A stretch of DNA of 64,000 nucleotides from NCBI GenBank assembly GCA_018241505.1, contig JAFEDS010000013.1:311417-375416 (forward strand), written 5' to 3'. The notes beneath the pieces were generated by a model that searched no databases, had not been told where the DNA came from, and saw only the letters and a program-made list of their open reading frames with translations. Within the stretch, counting starts at the first letter, position 1; each line of letters opens with the position of its first letter. Source of the stretch: Pseudomonadota bacterium. GTDB lineage: Bacteria; Pseudomonadota; Gammaproteobacteria; Steroidobacterales; Steroidobacteraceae. Position numbers and translations under genes: made by a program. This document shows, in pieces, positions 34,925 through 44,151 of this stretch.

Positions 34925-36389
34925 GCGCGCGTTCTTTGGGTTCAATGGTGTTGACAGGTCGGCTGGGCATTCTGATGCGGAAGTGGGCACCCGGGAATTC
35001 GCCGTCAATGATCTGCACGGTGCCGCCGTGCGCGGAGACGAATTCGAGCACGACGGACAGTCCGATGCCGGTGCCTTTGACCGCCGAGGTCTTGGCGGCC
35101 CGTCCTGTGTAGAAAGCTTCAAACACATGGGCGCGGTCCTCGACCGGAATGCCCGGACCGCTGTCGGCCACATCCAGCTCCAGCATCTCGCCCGCGGTCC
35201 GTGCGCGAAGGTGGATAGTACCGCCCTTGGGCGAGTACTTCACGGCGTTGGATATCAGGTTTTCCAGTATCAGCCGAACCTTGCTCCGATCCGCGATGAG
35301 CGTCACATCTTCAATGCGCACATCGAGGCGGACGCGTTGCGACAGCAGCGTGAGCTGCTGGTTTTCCAGGACCTGCTTCACCACCGGCCGCAGCCGGAAC
35401 TGCGTGGCTTCCAGGCCCACGCTGGAGGTCTGCCAGGCGCTGAAGGACAGAAGGTTTTCAATCATGCGTTGTAGTTTGATTCCGTTCTCGCGCAGGATGC
35501 CCGCCACTTCCCGCTGATTGGAGTCGAGCTCGCCGACGGCCCCATCCATGAGCAGCTCGGTGCCCTCACGGATGTTCGCGAGCGGTGTCTTCAACTCGTG
35601 CGACATGTGGCGCAGAAAGCGGTTGCGCTCCTGCGCCAGGTCCAGCAGCCGCTGCCGCAGCCATTCCAACTGGCCGCCGAGCCGTTCCAGGTCGTGGGGT
35701 CCCGCCACCGCGATCTGGTTGGAGAAGGTACCTTCGCCCAACTCGCTGATGGCGCGGTCGAGCTGGCGCAACGGCCTGCCGACAGCCACTGTCAGCACAA
35801 TGATGGCAATGATCGTGAGTGGCACCAGCAGTCCTGCCTGCCACAACAGCCGGCGCCGCGCCTGTTGAGTCTGGGCCTCGAGAGCCGCGACCTCGGTGTC
35901 GATCTGGGCGTTGCTTTGTTCCGCCACCGTATCGGCGAGCGCGCCGAGCTCCGTGAAGCGGCGTGACATGCCCGATGCGTTGGCGGCTCCCTTCCCCGCC
36001 TGCATGGACACCACAGACTGGCCGATGTTCCGTTGCAGGTCGCCGAGCTCCCCGAGCGTCTTGCGCGAAGTGGGCGACTGGTTGCGGCGCTCGAGTTGGA
36101 TCCGTGTTGCAGTGAGGCGTGCGTCCTGGCGCCGGTACAGCTCCAGCAGGTTGGAGTCGTTCAGTACGTCATACAGGCGCGCCGTGCGCTCCAACGAGGA
36201 GATTTCGCTGAACAGCTCCTGGCTCGCCCGCGCCGCGGTGACGCCTTCGACAACAATCTTCTGACCGGTATCGGCGAGCTGGCGGATTTGCAGCGCCGCG
36301 GTCAGAACCGCGACGAGCAACGGCACGGCAATCAGTGCCAGGCCGAGTAGCATCAATCCGCTCAATGACTTGGGTCGTGCCCATTGCAT
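34914..36389 (-). CDS. glrK: GlrK-type sensor histidine kinase
   Basis: The 491-residue protein has two membrane helices (about 9-32 and 184-204) enclosing a 150-residue periplasmic sensor rich in coiled-coil, then HAMP (about 205-260) and the HisKA phospho-acceptor helix FLRHMSHELKTPLANI with H264. An ATP-binding domain follows with ENLISNAVKYSP, DSGPGIP and GTGIGLS motifs. It pairs with the GlrR protein encoded downstream. The ATG at 36389 is unambiguous. Its target signal in enterobacteria relates to cell-envelope status; here that is unknown. Confidence 0.92.
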   Translation of the reverse strand: MQWARPKSLSGLMLLGLALIAVPLLVAVLTAALQIRQLADTGQKIVVEGVTAARASQELFSEISSLERTARLYDVLNDSNLLELYRRQDARLTATRIQLERRNQSPTSRKTLGELGDLQRNIGQSVVSMQAGKGAANASGMSRRFTELGALADTVAEQSNAQIDTEVAALEAQTQQARRRLLWQAGLLVPLTIIAIIVLTVAVGRPLRQLDRAISELGEGTFSNQIAVAGPHDLERLGGQLEWLRQRLLDLAQERNRFLRHMSHELKTPLANIREGTELLMDGAVGELDSNQREVAGILRENGIKLQRMIENLLSFSAWQTSSVGLEATQFRLRPVVKQVLENQQLTLLSQRVRLDVRIEDVTLIADRSKVRLILENLISNAVKYSPKGGTIHLRARTAGEMLELDVADSGPGIPVEDRAHVFEAFYTGRAAKTSAVKGTGIGLSVVLEFVSAHGGTVQIIDGEFPGAHFRIRMPSRPVNTIEPKERAHAA

Positions 36390-36412
36390 GGCACATTCTA
36401 GCCGGAAGGGCT

Positions 36413-36450
36413 GAGCCGTGTCGGCGCGCGCTGTGTCCTCACCACGGCTC
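36413..36450 (-). terminator. Long-loop inverted repeat around the galE stop codon
   Basis: GAGCCGTG (36413-36420) pairs with CACGGCTC (36443-36450) across a 22-base loop that contains the leftward galE stop at 36439-36441. It is a weaker member of the stop-in-loop hairpins seen at other gene ends here. There is no U-tract. Confidence 0.3.
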
Positions 36451-37431
36451 GCGAACGAGCCGCTGCTCCCACTGGAGGGCCGTCTTCACAATGGTATCCA
36501 GGTCGTCGAGCTTCGGGCGCCAGCCCAGCTCCGAACGGATCCGCTCGGCACGCGCAATCAGAATGGGCGGATCCCCCGGTCGCCGCGGCTCCTCCCGGAT
36601 ATCCAGGCTGCGTCCCGCAACTCGTTCGACGCTTTTCAGCACTTCCCGAACGCTATATCCCCGACCATAGCCGACGTTCAGGACCTGCGGCCCACCGCCC
36701 TTGCGCAGATACTGCAGCGCGTCGAGATGTGCCATGGCGAGATCTTCAACGTGGATGTAATCACGGACGCCCGTGCCGTCTTTCGTTTCGAAGTCCGTAC
36801 CGTAGACGGACACGTGAGAGCGTTTGCCCACCGCTGCCTCGCAAGCCACTTTGATCAGCAGGGTGGCCTTGGCCGTTGCCTGGCCGATCCGGCCCTGGGT
36901 ATCCGAGCCCGCCACATTGAAATATCGCAGGGCAACGTATCGCAGGGGGGACGAAGCGGCGACATCCCGCAGCATCCATTCGGACATGAGCTTGGATGTC
37001 CCGTAGGCGTTGATGGGCGCCGTGGGGGCGGTCTCCGAGGCGGAGCTGTCGGCCGGGATACCGTAGACCGCCGCGGTCGACGAGAATACGAAATGCTTCA
37101 CGCCGGCCTCCACGCAACACTGCAGCAGGTTGCGGGTCGAGCAGGTGTTGTTGCCGTAGTACTTCAGCGGGTTGGCAACGGATTCCGGCACGATCGTGTG
37201 CGCCGCGAAGTGCAGAACGGTGTCGACGCCATGGGTGCGGAGCACCTCCATCACGAGGTCGCGGTCGCCGACCTTGCCAACGACCAGCGGCGTGTCGAGG
37301 ACTGCCTGCCTGAACCCGGTGGACAGATCGTCCAGCACCACCACCTGCTCACCCCGAGCTTTGAGCTGCAAAACGGTGTGACTTCCGATATATCCGGCGC
37401 CGCCGGTGACTAAGATCGACGCGCGACTCAT
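36439..37431 (-). CDS. galE: UDP-glucose 4-epimerase
   Basis: The 330-residue SDR enzyme interconverts UDP-glucose and UDP-galactose (or the N-acetyl forms), supplying sugars for the exopolysaccharide. It has the NAD-binding VTGGAGYIGSHTV loop at 8-20 and the catalytic YGTSK (YxxxK) motif, plus VVVLDDLSTGF, typical of GalE. The start at 37431 is preceded by AAAGGAGC, a strong ribosome-binding site. It diverges from srkA with 42 bases between the starts and lies next to glrK, so its link to polysaccharide is by proximity. Confidence 0.93.
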   Translation of the reverse strand: MSRASILVTGGAGYIGSHTVLQLKARGEQVVVLDDLSTGFRQAVLDTPLVVGKVGDRDLVMEVLRTHGVDTVLHFAAHTIVPESVANPLKYYGNNTCSTRNLLQCCVEAGVKHFVFSSTAAVYGIPADSSASETAPTAPINAYGTSKLMSEWMLRDVAASSPLRYVALRYFNVAGSDTQGRIGQATAKATLLIKVACEAAVGKRSHVSVYGTDFETKDGTGVRDYIHVEDLAMAHLDALQYLRKGGGPQVLNVGYGRGYSVREVLKSVERVAGRSLDIREEPRRPGDPPILIARAERIRSELGWRPKLDDLDTIVKTALQWEQRLVREPW

Positions 37432-37473
37432 GCGAGAGCGGCTCCTTTCAGTAGACTCAATGATGAACTTGGC

Positions 37474-38472
37474 ATGATAAACAAAAGCGATTCGCCCGAT
37501 GTGAAGCCCTTCACCGGGTTGTCACCAGATGTGGTGATGGATGCGGCCGCATCAGTGGGCCTCGACGTCGATGGCCGCCTTTTTGCACTCAACAGCTACG
37601 AGAACCGGGTTTACCAACTCGGCAGTCCCGGTGGCAACCTCGTCCTCAAATTCTATCGTCCGGAACGCTGGACCGATGACCAGATTGCCGAAGAGCACGA
37701 GTTTACAGCAGAGATGGCCGCGGCTGAGCTGCCCGTCGCCGCGCCAGTGCGCATTGAAGGCAAGACGCTGTTTGAGTTCAATGATTTTCGCTTTGCAGCG
37801 TTCCCGTGGATGCGGGGCCGCGCTCCTGAGCTCGACGCGACGGACGCACGGCAACTGCTCGGGCGCAGCCTCGCGCGCGTGCATCAGATCGGTGCACTGC
37901 GGCCGTTCCGCGTGCGGCCAAGAGTGGGGCTGCAGCGTTTGGGAATCGATGCGTGTCATCAGGTTCTGGCGAGCGACTTGTTGCCGGAGGTCCTGCGCGA
38001 TCGCTATGTCGACACGAGTGAAGCGCTGCTGGGCCGCGTGGAACAGGCGTTTGAGCACGCCGCTCCCATTCGCGAGATTCGCATTCACGGGGATTGTCAC
38101 CTCGGAAATCTGCTGTGGAACGAGCAGGGGCCCGCGTTTGTCGATCTCGATGACTGCGCCACAGGACCGCGCATCCAGGACCTGTGGATGCTGTTGGCGG
38201 GATCGCGCTCGGACCAGCGACGACAGTGGGCCGAGCTGTTGGAGGGCTATACCCAGTTCGCTGATTTCGATTTCCGGGAGGTGACGCTCATCGAGCCGCT
38301 GCGGGCTTTGCGCATGCTCCACCATGCCGCGTGGGTGTCGCATCGTTGGCAGGATCCCGCGTTTCCGCGGGCGTTTCCGTGGTTCGGCGAGCATCGCTAC
38401 TGGGAGGGTTATGTCGCGGACTTGCGCGAACAGCTCGAAGCGCTGGATGACCCTCCGTTGGGAGGCTCTTGA
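37474..38472 (+). CDS. srkA: SrkA (YihE)-like stress-response protein kinase
   Basis: The 332-residue cytoplasmic protein has an aminoglycoside-phosphotransferase-like fold with the Brenner motif HGDCHLGNLLW (catalytic Asp and Asn) and the metal-binding VDLDDCATGPRIQDLWML motif. These match SrkA of enterobacteria, a Ser/Thr kinase that protects against stress-induced death. It begins at ATG 37474 in a very short divergent spacer with galE. Gene context gives no partner. An aminoglycoside-modifying role is unlikely because the fingerprint is SrkA's. Confidence 0.88.
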   Translation: MINKSDSPDVKPFTGLSPDVVMDAAASVGLDVDGRLFALNSYENRVYQLGSPGGNLVLKFYRPERWTDDQIAEEHEFTAEMAAAELPVAAPVRIEGKTLFEFNDFRFAAFPWMRGRAPELDATDARQLLGRSLARVHQIGALRPFRVRPRVGLQRLGIDACHQVLASDLLPEVLRDRYVDTSEALLGRVEQAFEHAAPIREIRIHGDCHLGNLLWNEQGPAFVDLDDCATGPRIQDLWMLLAGSRSDQRRQWAELLEGYTQFADFDFREVTLIEPLRALRMLHHAAWVSHRWQDPAFPRAFPWFGEHRYWEGYVADLREQLEALDDPPLGGS

Positions 38473-38608
38473 CGCCCACTGGCGTGAGAGGACCCGGGGT
38501 CCGCGCGGCCAGTGCCGCGCCCATCACAAAAGAGGCATTGATACGTGCGCTGCCCCGCTCAGACGCGGTACATTTCGCCATTCTGCGTCGCTGGAGCTAC
38601 TCGAAGTA

Positions 38609-39184
38609 ATGCACCGAGCCATCCGGAAAACTGGCGATTTTTGGGGTGTCGGCTGGCTGGCGCTGCTGGCGTCGGCCGCGCTGCTGTGCGCGCCGGGCTG
38701 CGGCTCGGGCGATTCGGCTCCGAAGTCCGCCGTAACCAGAGCTCACAAGGGTAGAAAGGCGGCCGAGTCGGCGGCCCTCCCAGGCGAGCAGCCGCTGAAT
38801 GAGATGGTGGCCGCTGTCACGCCTGCCAAGGGTCCACCGGTCGAGCTCAAATTCGCACTGCCGGTGCGACCGGAAGTGGGGCAGGTGACCGAGCTGGATG
38901 TGGCCCTCGTACCGAGCCAGCCCGTTCCCGACAGTGTCTCGATTTCGTTCCAGGTGGCTGAGGGCCTCGAAATCGTCGCAGGTTCGCAGATGGACCGGGT
39001 AGAGAAGCTGACGGCGGGCACACCGATACGCCACGTCCTGAAGGTCCTCCCGAAGCGGGACGGCATCTTCACCATCTCCGCGGTCGTGTCCTTCACGGCG
39101 GGGAACATCGAGTCGACGCGGGCATTTTCCATTCCAGTCATCTCAGGCGTTGGATTGCCTGATCAGGTGGCGAAAGGACCGTGA
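38609..39184 (+). CDS. Small secreted lipoprotein of unknown function
   Basis: The ATG at 38609 starts a 191-residue protein with a hydrophobic signal segment (WLALLASAALLCAPGCGSG) whose PGCGSG lipobox fits a lipoprotein. The body has beta-sandwich-like alternating stretches (PVELKFALPVRPEVGQVTELDV, about 75-96) but no recognised motif. It overlaps the following cyclic-di-GMP gene by four bases (GTGA), so it may be the envelope partner of that signalling protein. The signature is too thin to assign a family. Confidence 0.72.
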   Translation: MHRAIRKTGDFWGVGWLALLASAALLCAPGCGSGDSAPKSAVTRAHKGRKAAESAALPGEQPLNEMVAAVTPAKGPPVELKFALPVRPEVGQVTELDVALVPSQPVPDSVSISFQVAEGLEIVAGSQMDRVEKLTAGTPIRHVLKVLPKRDGIFTISAVVSFTAGNIESTRAFSIPVISGVGLPDQVAKGP

Positions 39185-42100
39185 AGCCGGGCAGGCTGTC
39201 AGGCGAGGCGACAATCGCCCCGGCCACTGAAAGCGCCACGACCACTGTCGTCCGCGCCGATGATGCGTTTTGCGCGGAAGACAGTCCCGAGTTGCACAAC
39301 CAGCTTCGGGCGCAGTTGAAAGAGCTGCGGCTGCGTAATCCGTTGGCGGCGACACCCGATCTCGCGATGCTGCTGCGCGTGGTCAGCGCGCACTACGAAG
39401 CCATTGATGAAGAGCGGCGCGGCATCGTTCAGTCCATGCGGCTCATGGCCGATGAAGCGCGCGCCATGGCGCACGAAGTGCGCGAACAGAGCTCCGAGCA
39501 CCTGCAGGTCATTCTCGACCACATCAAGGACGTCGTCATCACGGTGGACGAGGACGGCGTCATCCAGACATTCAATCCAACAGGCGAGCGCGTCTTCGGC
39601 CATGCGGAGGCTGAAGTGGTCGGCCAGCGCATCGACCTGCTGGTTCCAAAAATCGCCCAGCACGAAACCATCACCCAGGCGTTGTATCGCCTGGCCGCCA
39701 GCACCGGTGACACGGCCCTCGATCTCGCCTCGCGCGAGTCGTGGGGTCAGCGCAAGGACGGTGAATTCTTTCCGGCCGAGATTGCCGTCAGCAAGGCGCG
39801 CCTGTCGCGCCGCGAAGTGTTTGTTCTGTGTCTGCGCGACATTACCGACCGGCGCGAGTCGGAGCAGGCCATGCGCGAAAGCGAGGCACGCTACCGCCTG
39901 CTCGTGAATCACGCGCCCGAGGCGATTGTTGTGTTTGATGTCGACGCCGAACGGTTTGTCGACGCCAATGAGAACGCGGAACGGTTCTTCGGCCTCGACC
40001 GGGCGCGGCTGCTGCAGGTAGGGCCGGTCGACTTGAGCCCGCCGCTGCAACCGGACGGCAGCCCTTCTGCCGAACGAGCCCGCGAATACGTCCAACGCGC
40101 CCTGGACGGCGAGCCTCAGGTGCACGAGTGGATGCATCGCGACTCCTTCGGCAAGGACCTGATCTGCGAAGTGCGCCTGGTGCGCATGCCGAGCGGCAGC
40201 CATCGGCTGGTCCGCGGCAGTATCGCGGATATCTCGGATCGCAAGCGAACCGAACGCGTGGCCGCGGCCGAGCGCCAGGTCTTCGAGCAGCTCACGAGCA
40301 ATGCGCCGCTGGAGGAAGTGCTCGCATCCATCACGCGCCTCATCGAGTCGGTCGGCATCGGCACGGTCTGTTCAGTCAGCATGCTCGCCGAGGACGGCCT
40401 CGCATTCTCGTCCATGGTCGCGCCACACCTGCCGGAGAAGCTGCGGGCGGTGCTCGAACGCTCCGCAATCGACATCCGCAATGGCTCCTGTGCCGCGGCC
40501 GTGTATCTCGGCCGGCAGGTTCTGGTTGCGGACGTGGGCAAGGATCCTTTCTGGGAGCAGAGACGCGAAGCCGCGCTCGAGGCGCGACTGCGCGCCGCGT
40601 GGTCGACACCGGTGAAATCTTCGAGCGGCAAGCTGCTCGGATCGCTCGGTGTGTACCGGCGTGAGCCGGGGCTGCCAACCTATCGCGAGTCGGAAATCAT
40701 TGCCCACGCCGCACAACTCGCCGGAATTGCCATTCAACGCCGCCTGGCGGAGAAGGCGCTGCGGGCCAGTGAGTCCAAGTTCCGCGGGCTGTTCGAAAGC
40801 ATTGCCGAAGGCGTGTATCAAAGCTCATCGGATGGGCGGCTGCTGTCGGTCAATCCCGCGTTCGTTGCCATTATGGGCTATGGCAGCGCAGCGGAACTCT
40901 ATGCGCTGCCGAGCGTTGCCATGCTCTATTGGAATGCCGAGGATCGCGCGGAGTTCGTGCGTCTCGTGGAATCCGAAGGCGAGATTCGAAACGCCGAGTT
41001 CAGGATGCGCCGGCGCGACGGGCAACAGGTCGTGATCCTGGAGAACGCACGCGCGGTCCGCGCTGCCGGGAACCAGATCATCGGATATGAGGGTACGATT
41101 GCCGACATCACTGAACGCAAACGCGCCGAGCAGGCGGTATTCGCCGAAAAGGAGCGGGCGCAAGTGACGCTGCAGTCGATCGGTGACGCGGTGATCAGTA
41201 CCGATGCCGATGGTCGCATCGAGTACATCAATCCGGTTGCCGAGACACTGACCGCCTGGAGCCTCGATGAGGCGCGCGGCCGTCCGATTGCCGATGTGTT
41301 GAATCTCGTCAACGAAATCACCCGCGAGCCGATCGAGAATCCGCTCATGTGCGCGTTGGGTCGCGGCGAAGCCGGGGTACCGGCCGATCACTCCGTGCTC
41401 ATTACCCGATCCGGCCAGGAAGTTGCCATCCAGGAGTCCGCGGCGCCCATCTGCGACCGGCAAGGGCGGGTGATCGGCGCCGTGATCGTTTTCCACGATG
41501 TCACCAAGGAGCGCCGCCTGAAGCGCGCGCTGTCCTATCAGGCGAGCCACGACGCGCTGACCGGACTGATCAACCGCCGAGAATTCGATAATCGCCTGCA
41601 CGCAGCGGTGCAGACCGCGCAACGTGGGGAAGGTGCGTACGCGCTGCTTTATATCGACCTCGACAACTTCAAGGTCGTGAATGACACCTGCGGTCACCAG
41701 GCCGGCGACCGGCTCCTGCGGGATGTAACCGGCCTTCTGCAGACCCGGGTGCGCGCGTCGGACACTATCGCGCGCCTGGGTGGCGATGAGTTCGGGGTGT
41801 TGTTGGAAGACTGCAAGTTGGAGCAGGCCACCCGAATTGCCGAAGGCGTGCGCCAGGCCATCCGTGACTACCGTTTCATGTGGGGCGCCAGCACTCTGTC
41901 GGTGGGCGCAAGCGTCGGCGTCGTGCAGATCAAGCCTGACACGCAGAGTGTGGCCAGCATCATGAGTGCCGCCGACATTGCCTGTTATGCCGCCAAGGAC
42001 GAGGGCCGCAATCGTATCCACGTCTACGAGCAGGAAGGTGTTTCGCATCGCCATCGGGAAATGCATTGGGTGGCCCGGGTCACTCGCGCTGTCGAGGAAA

Positions 42101-42822
42101 ACCGGCTGGAGCTGTACTTTCAGCCCATCGTGTCCACGGACGTTGCCGCCGGCAGCGTTAGCCAACAACCTGATTTCCACGAGTTGACGGTTCGCTTGCG
42201 CGACGATGACGGACAGTTGGTCCCGCCCAGCGAGTTCATTCCCGCGGCGGAACGCTACAACGTCATGTCGATCATCGACCGCTGGGTCGTGACCCGCGCG
42301 GTGCAGTTGCTGAAGGATCGGCAAGGTAGTGGCGCGCCTCTACCGCTGCTCGCCGTCAATCTCTCCGGCACCTCCCTCAACGAACAATCGTTCGCCGAGT
42401 TTGTGCTGCAGAACGTGGGCGAGTCGTCCGTTGCGGGGGCGCTGTGCTTCGAGATCACCGAGACTGCCGCGGTCACCAACCTGTCCAATGCCATCTACTT
42501 CATGCGCGAGCTCAAAGGCCGCGGCTGCAAGTTCTCGCTGGATGATTTCGGCAGCGGCCTGTCCTCATTCATGTACCTGAAGACTCTGCCGGTGGATTTC
42601 CTGAAAATCGACGGTCAGTTCATCAGTCACATCGCGGAGGATCCGGTGGACCGGAGCATGGTGGAAGCCATCAGCAAGGTTGGGCGGGCACTGGGGATTG
42701 CCACGGTGGCCGAATGCGTCGAGTCGCAGGCCGTACTGGATGAGCTGAAGCGGCTCGGCGTGGATTTCGCACAGGGATTTTTTGTTGCCGCACCGTTACC
42801 GATAGCGCAACTAACAGCGTGA
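39181..42822 (+). CDS. Multi-PAS/GAF GGDEF-EAL cyclic-di-GMP protein
   Basis: This 1213-residue cytoplasmic protein starts at GTG 39181, overlapping the upstream lipoprotein. By eye the order is PAS (about 110-220), PAS (about 235-350), GAF (about 360-515), PAS (about 530-645), PAS (about 660-775), GGDEF and EAL. The GGDEF signature is intact (RLGGDEF, residues 865-871). The EAL signature is ELT (E1001), and other phosphodiesterase motifs are present: NLSG, FEITE, LDDFGSG, LKIDGQF, TVAECVE and QGFF, so both activities may be possible. No membrane segment is evident. It would set cyclic-di-GMP level and may steer exopolysaccharide production. Confidence 0.92.
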   Translation: MKPGRLSGEATIAPATESATTTVVRADDAFCAEDSPELHNQLRAQLKELRLRNPLAATPDLAMLLRVVSAHYEAIDEERRGIVQSMRLMADEARAMAHEVREQSSEHLQVILDHIKDVVITVDEDGVIQTFNPTGERVFGHAEAEVVGQRIDLLVPKIAQHETITQALYRLAASTGDTALDLASRESWGQRKDGEFFPAEIAVSKARLSRREVFVLCLRDITDRRESEQAMRESEARYRLLVNHAPEAIVVFDVDAERFVDANENAERFFGLDRARLLQVGPVDLSPPLQPDGSPSAERAREYVQRALDGEPQVHEWMHRDSFGKDLICEVRLVRMPSGSHRLVRGSIADISDRKRTERVAAAERQVFEQLTSNAPLEEVLASITRLIESVGIGTVCSVSMLAEDGLAFSSMVAPHLPEKLRAVLERSAIDIRNGSCAAAVYLGRQVLVADVGKDPFWEQRREAALEARLRAAWSTPVKSSSGKLLGSLGVYRREPGLPTYRESEIIAHAAQLAGIAIQRRLAEKALRASESKFRGLFESIAEGVYQSSSDGRLLSVNPAFVAIMGYGSAAELYALPSVAMLYWNAEDRAEFVRLVESEGEIRNAEFRMRRRDGQQVVILENARAVRAAGNQIIGYEGTIADITERKRAEQAVFAEKERAQVTLQSIGDAVISTDADGRIEYINPVAETLTAWSLDEARGRPIADVLNLVNEITREPIENPLMCALGRGEAGVPADHSVLITRSGQEVAIQESAAPICDRQGRVIGAVIVFHDVTKERRLKRALSYQASHDALTGLINRREFDNRLHAAVQTAQRGEGAYALLYIDLDNFKVVNDTCGHQAGDRLLRDVTGLLQTRVRASDTIARLGGDEFGVLLEDCKLEQATRIAEGVRQAIRDYRFMWGASTLSVGASVGVVQIKPDTQSVASIMSAADIACYAAKDEGRNRIHVYEQEGVSHRHREMHWVARVTRAVEENRLELYFQPIVSTDVAAGSVSQQPDFHELTVRLRDDDGQLVPPSEFIPAAERYNVMSIIDRWVVTRAVQLLKDRQGSGAPLPLLAVNLSGTSLNEQSFAEFVLQNVGESSVAGALCFEITETAAVTNLSNAIYFMRELKGRGCKFSLDDFGSGLSSFMYLKTLPVDFLKIDGQFISHIAEDPVDRSMVEAISKVGRALGIATVAECVESQAVLDELKRLGVDFAQGFFVAAPLPIAQLTA

Positions 42823-42835
42823 GGGGGCTCCAGCC

Positions 42836-43990
42836 GTGAGCAACAATGAGCCACCTTTCACGGTGGGTGTCGAAGAAGAATACCTGCTCGTTGACCTGCA
42901 GACGCGCGACGTCGACGAAAATCCGCCGTCGACGTTGCTTCAGGTTTGCACCGAGCGCAGCGGCGGGCACATCAACCCGGAATTCCTGCGCTCGCAGCTC
43001 GAAGTGAGCACGCGTGTCTGCCACTCCATCGCGGAAGTGCGCACCGATCTCACGAAGCTGCGCAAGATCATTGTGGACGTTGGAGCCGACTATGGCCTCG
43101 CTCCGGTGGCCGCATCGACCCATCCTTTCGCGCGCTCCACGCGGCAGATGCCGACTGAGAAGGAGCAATTTTTCGCGCTGGCTCGCGAGATGCAGACGGC
43201 AGCCCGCCGGATGATGGTCAATGGAATGCACGTGCACATCGGTATCGACGACGATGACCTGCGCGTCGATCTGATGAACCAGTTGTCGTATTTCGTGCCG
43301 CACCTGGTGGCCTTGTCGTGCTCGTCCCCGTTCTGGGAAGGGGAGCTCACCGGGCTGATGTCATTTCGCCTGAATGCCTTCAGCTCCCTGCCGCGCACCG
43401 GCTTGCCCGAGCGCTTCGCGAGCTACAGCGAGTTGCGCCGGCACCTGGACATGCTCATTCGCAACGGGGTGATCGAGAACACCACCAAGATGTGGTGGGA
43501 TGTGCGGCCCAATCCCCGCTATCCGACGGTGGAAGTGCGGGTGATGGACTGCTGCACCTGTATCGATGACTCCATGTGCCTGGCGGCCCTGGTCGTGTGC
43601 CTCGCCCGCATGTTGTATCGGTTGCGGCGGAGCAATCAGAGCTGGCGCTGGTACAAGAACGTACTGATTGCCGAAAACCGCTGGCGTGCCATGCGCTACA
43701 GCTTTGATGAGAATCTGCTCGACCTGGCGCGCGGCGAGCTGGTCCCGTTCGCACAGATGGTCGAAGAGCTGATCGCGCTGGTGCGCGAGGATGCCGAAGC
43801 GCTGGGCTGTCTGCGGGAAGTCGAATACAGCCGCACCATCCTCGAGCGCGGCACGAGCGCTCACCGGCAGATCCGCACGTACAACGAGGCTCGGGAGGCG
43901 GGAGCCAGCGAGCGCGAGGCGCTGGTGGCCGTGGTGGACTTCCTCACTCGCGAAACCGCCCGCGCGCCCACACCCGACCCAGCCGTATAG
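42836..43990 (+). CDS. ybdK: YbdK-type carboxylate-amine ligase
   Basis: This 384-residue protein starts at GTG 42836, 14 bases after the cyclic-di-GMP gene. It has the GCS2 family fingerprint GVEEEY (11-16), then VNGMHVHIGID and RFASYSELRRHLD. The family includes weak gamma-glutamylcysteine ligases that join glutamate to an amine. The true substrate of YbdK-like proteins is not settled. It is likely co-transcribed with the preceding gene, though that link may be only positional. I see no domain missing. Confidence 0.9.
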   Translation: MSNNEPPFTVGVEEEYLLVDLQTRDVDENPPSTLLQVCTERSGGHINPEFLRSQLEVSTRVCHSIAEVRTDLTKLRKIIVDVGADYGLAPVAASTHPFARSTRQMPTEKEQFFALAREMQTAARRMMVNGMHVHIGIDDDDLRVDLMNQLSYFVPHLVALSCSSPFWEGELTGLMSFRLNAFSSLPRTGLPERFASYSELRRHLDMLIRNGVIENTTKMWWDVRPNPRYPTVEVRVMDCCTCIDDSMCLAALVVCLARMLYRLRRSNQSWRWYKNVLIAENRWRAMRYSFDENLLDLARGELVPFAQMVEELIALVREDAEALGCLREVEYSRTILERGTSAHRQIRTYNEAREAGASEREALVAVVDFLTRETARAPTPDPAV

Positions 43991-44023
43991 CTACCCCACC
44001 GCCATAGCCAAGTGAGCGCCGAC

Positions 44024-44062
44024 TTGACAGCTACGCGGTCTTCTGGGAAAGGTAGCGCTACC
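44024..44062 (+). promoter_or_regulatory. Promoter-like TTGACA with LacI-type operator palindrome
   Basis: TTGACA at 44024-44029 is a consensus -35, with a poor -10 region at about 44047-44052. The perfect 12-base palindrome GGTAGCGCTACC at 44051-44062 sits where RNA polymerase would bind, 90 bases ahead of the sugar porter start. It looks like a LacI-family operator (AGCGCT core). No LacI gene is in the window. Confidence 0.5.
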
Positions 44063-44151
44063 ATAAACGCCGTTGATGCGGTGGCGGCAGCACGGAATGA
44101 TAGGCTGGCCGCTGGATCGTGGAACGGCCTCACTCGAGGGGGTTCGCGCAA

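Noticed and set aside
40825-42324. 499-codon open frame on the minus strand inside the cyclic-di-GMP gene
   Set aside because: It is the shadow of the real GGDEF/EAL reading frame and has no recognisable protein feature.
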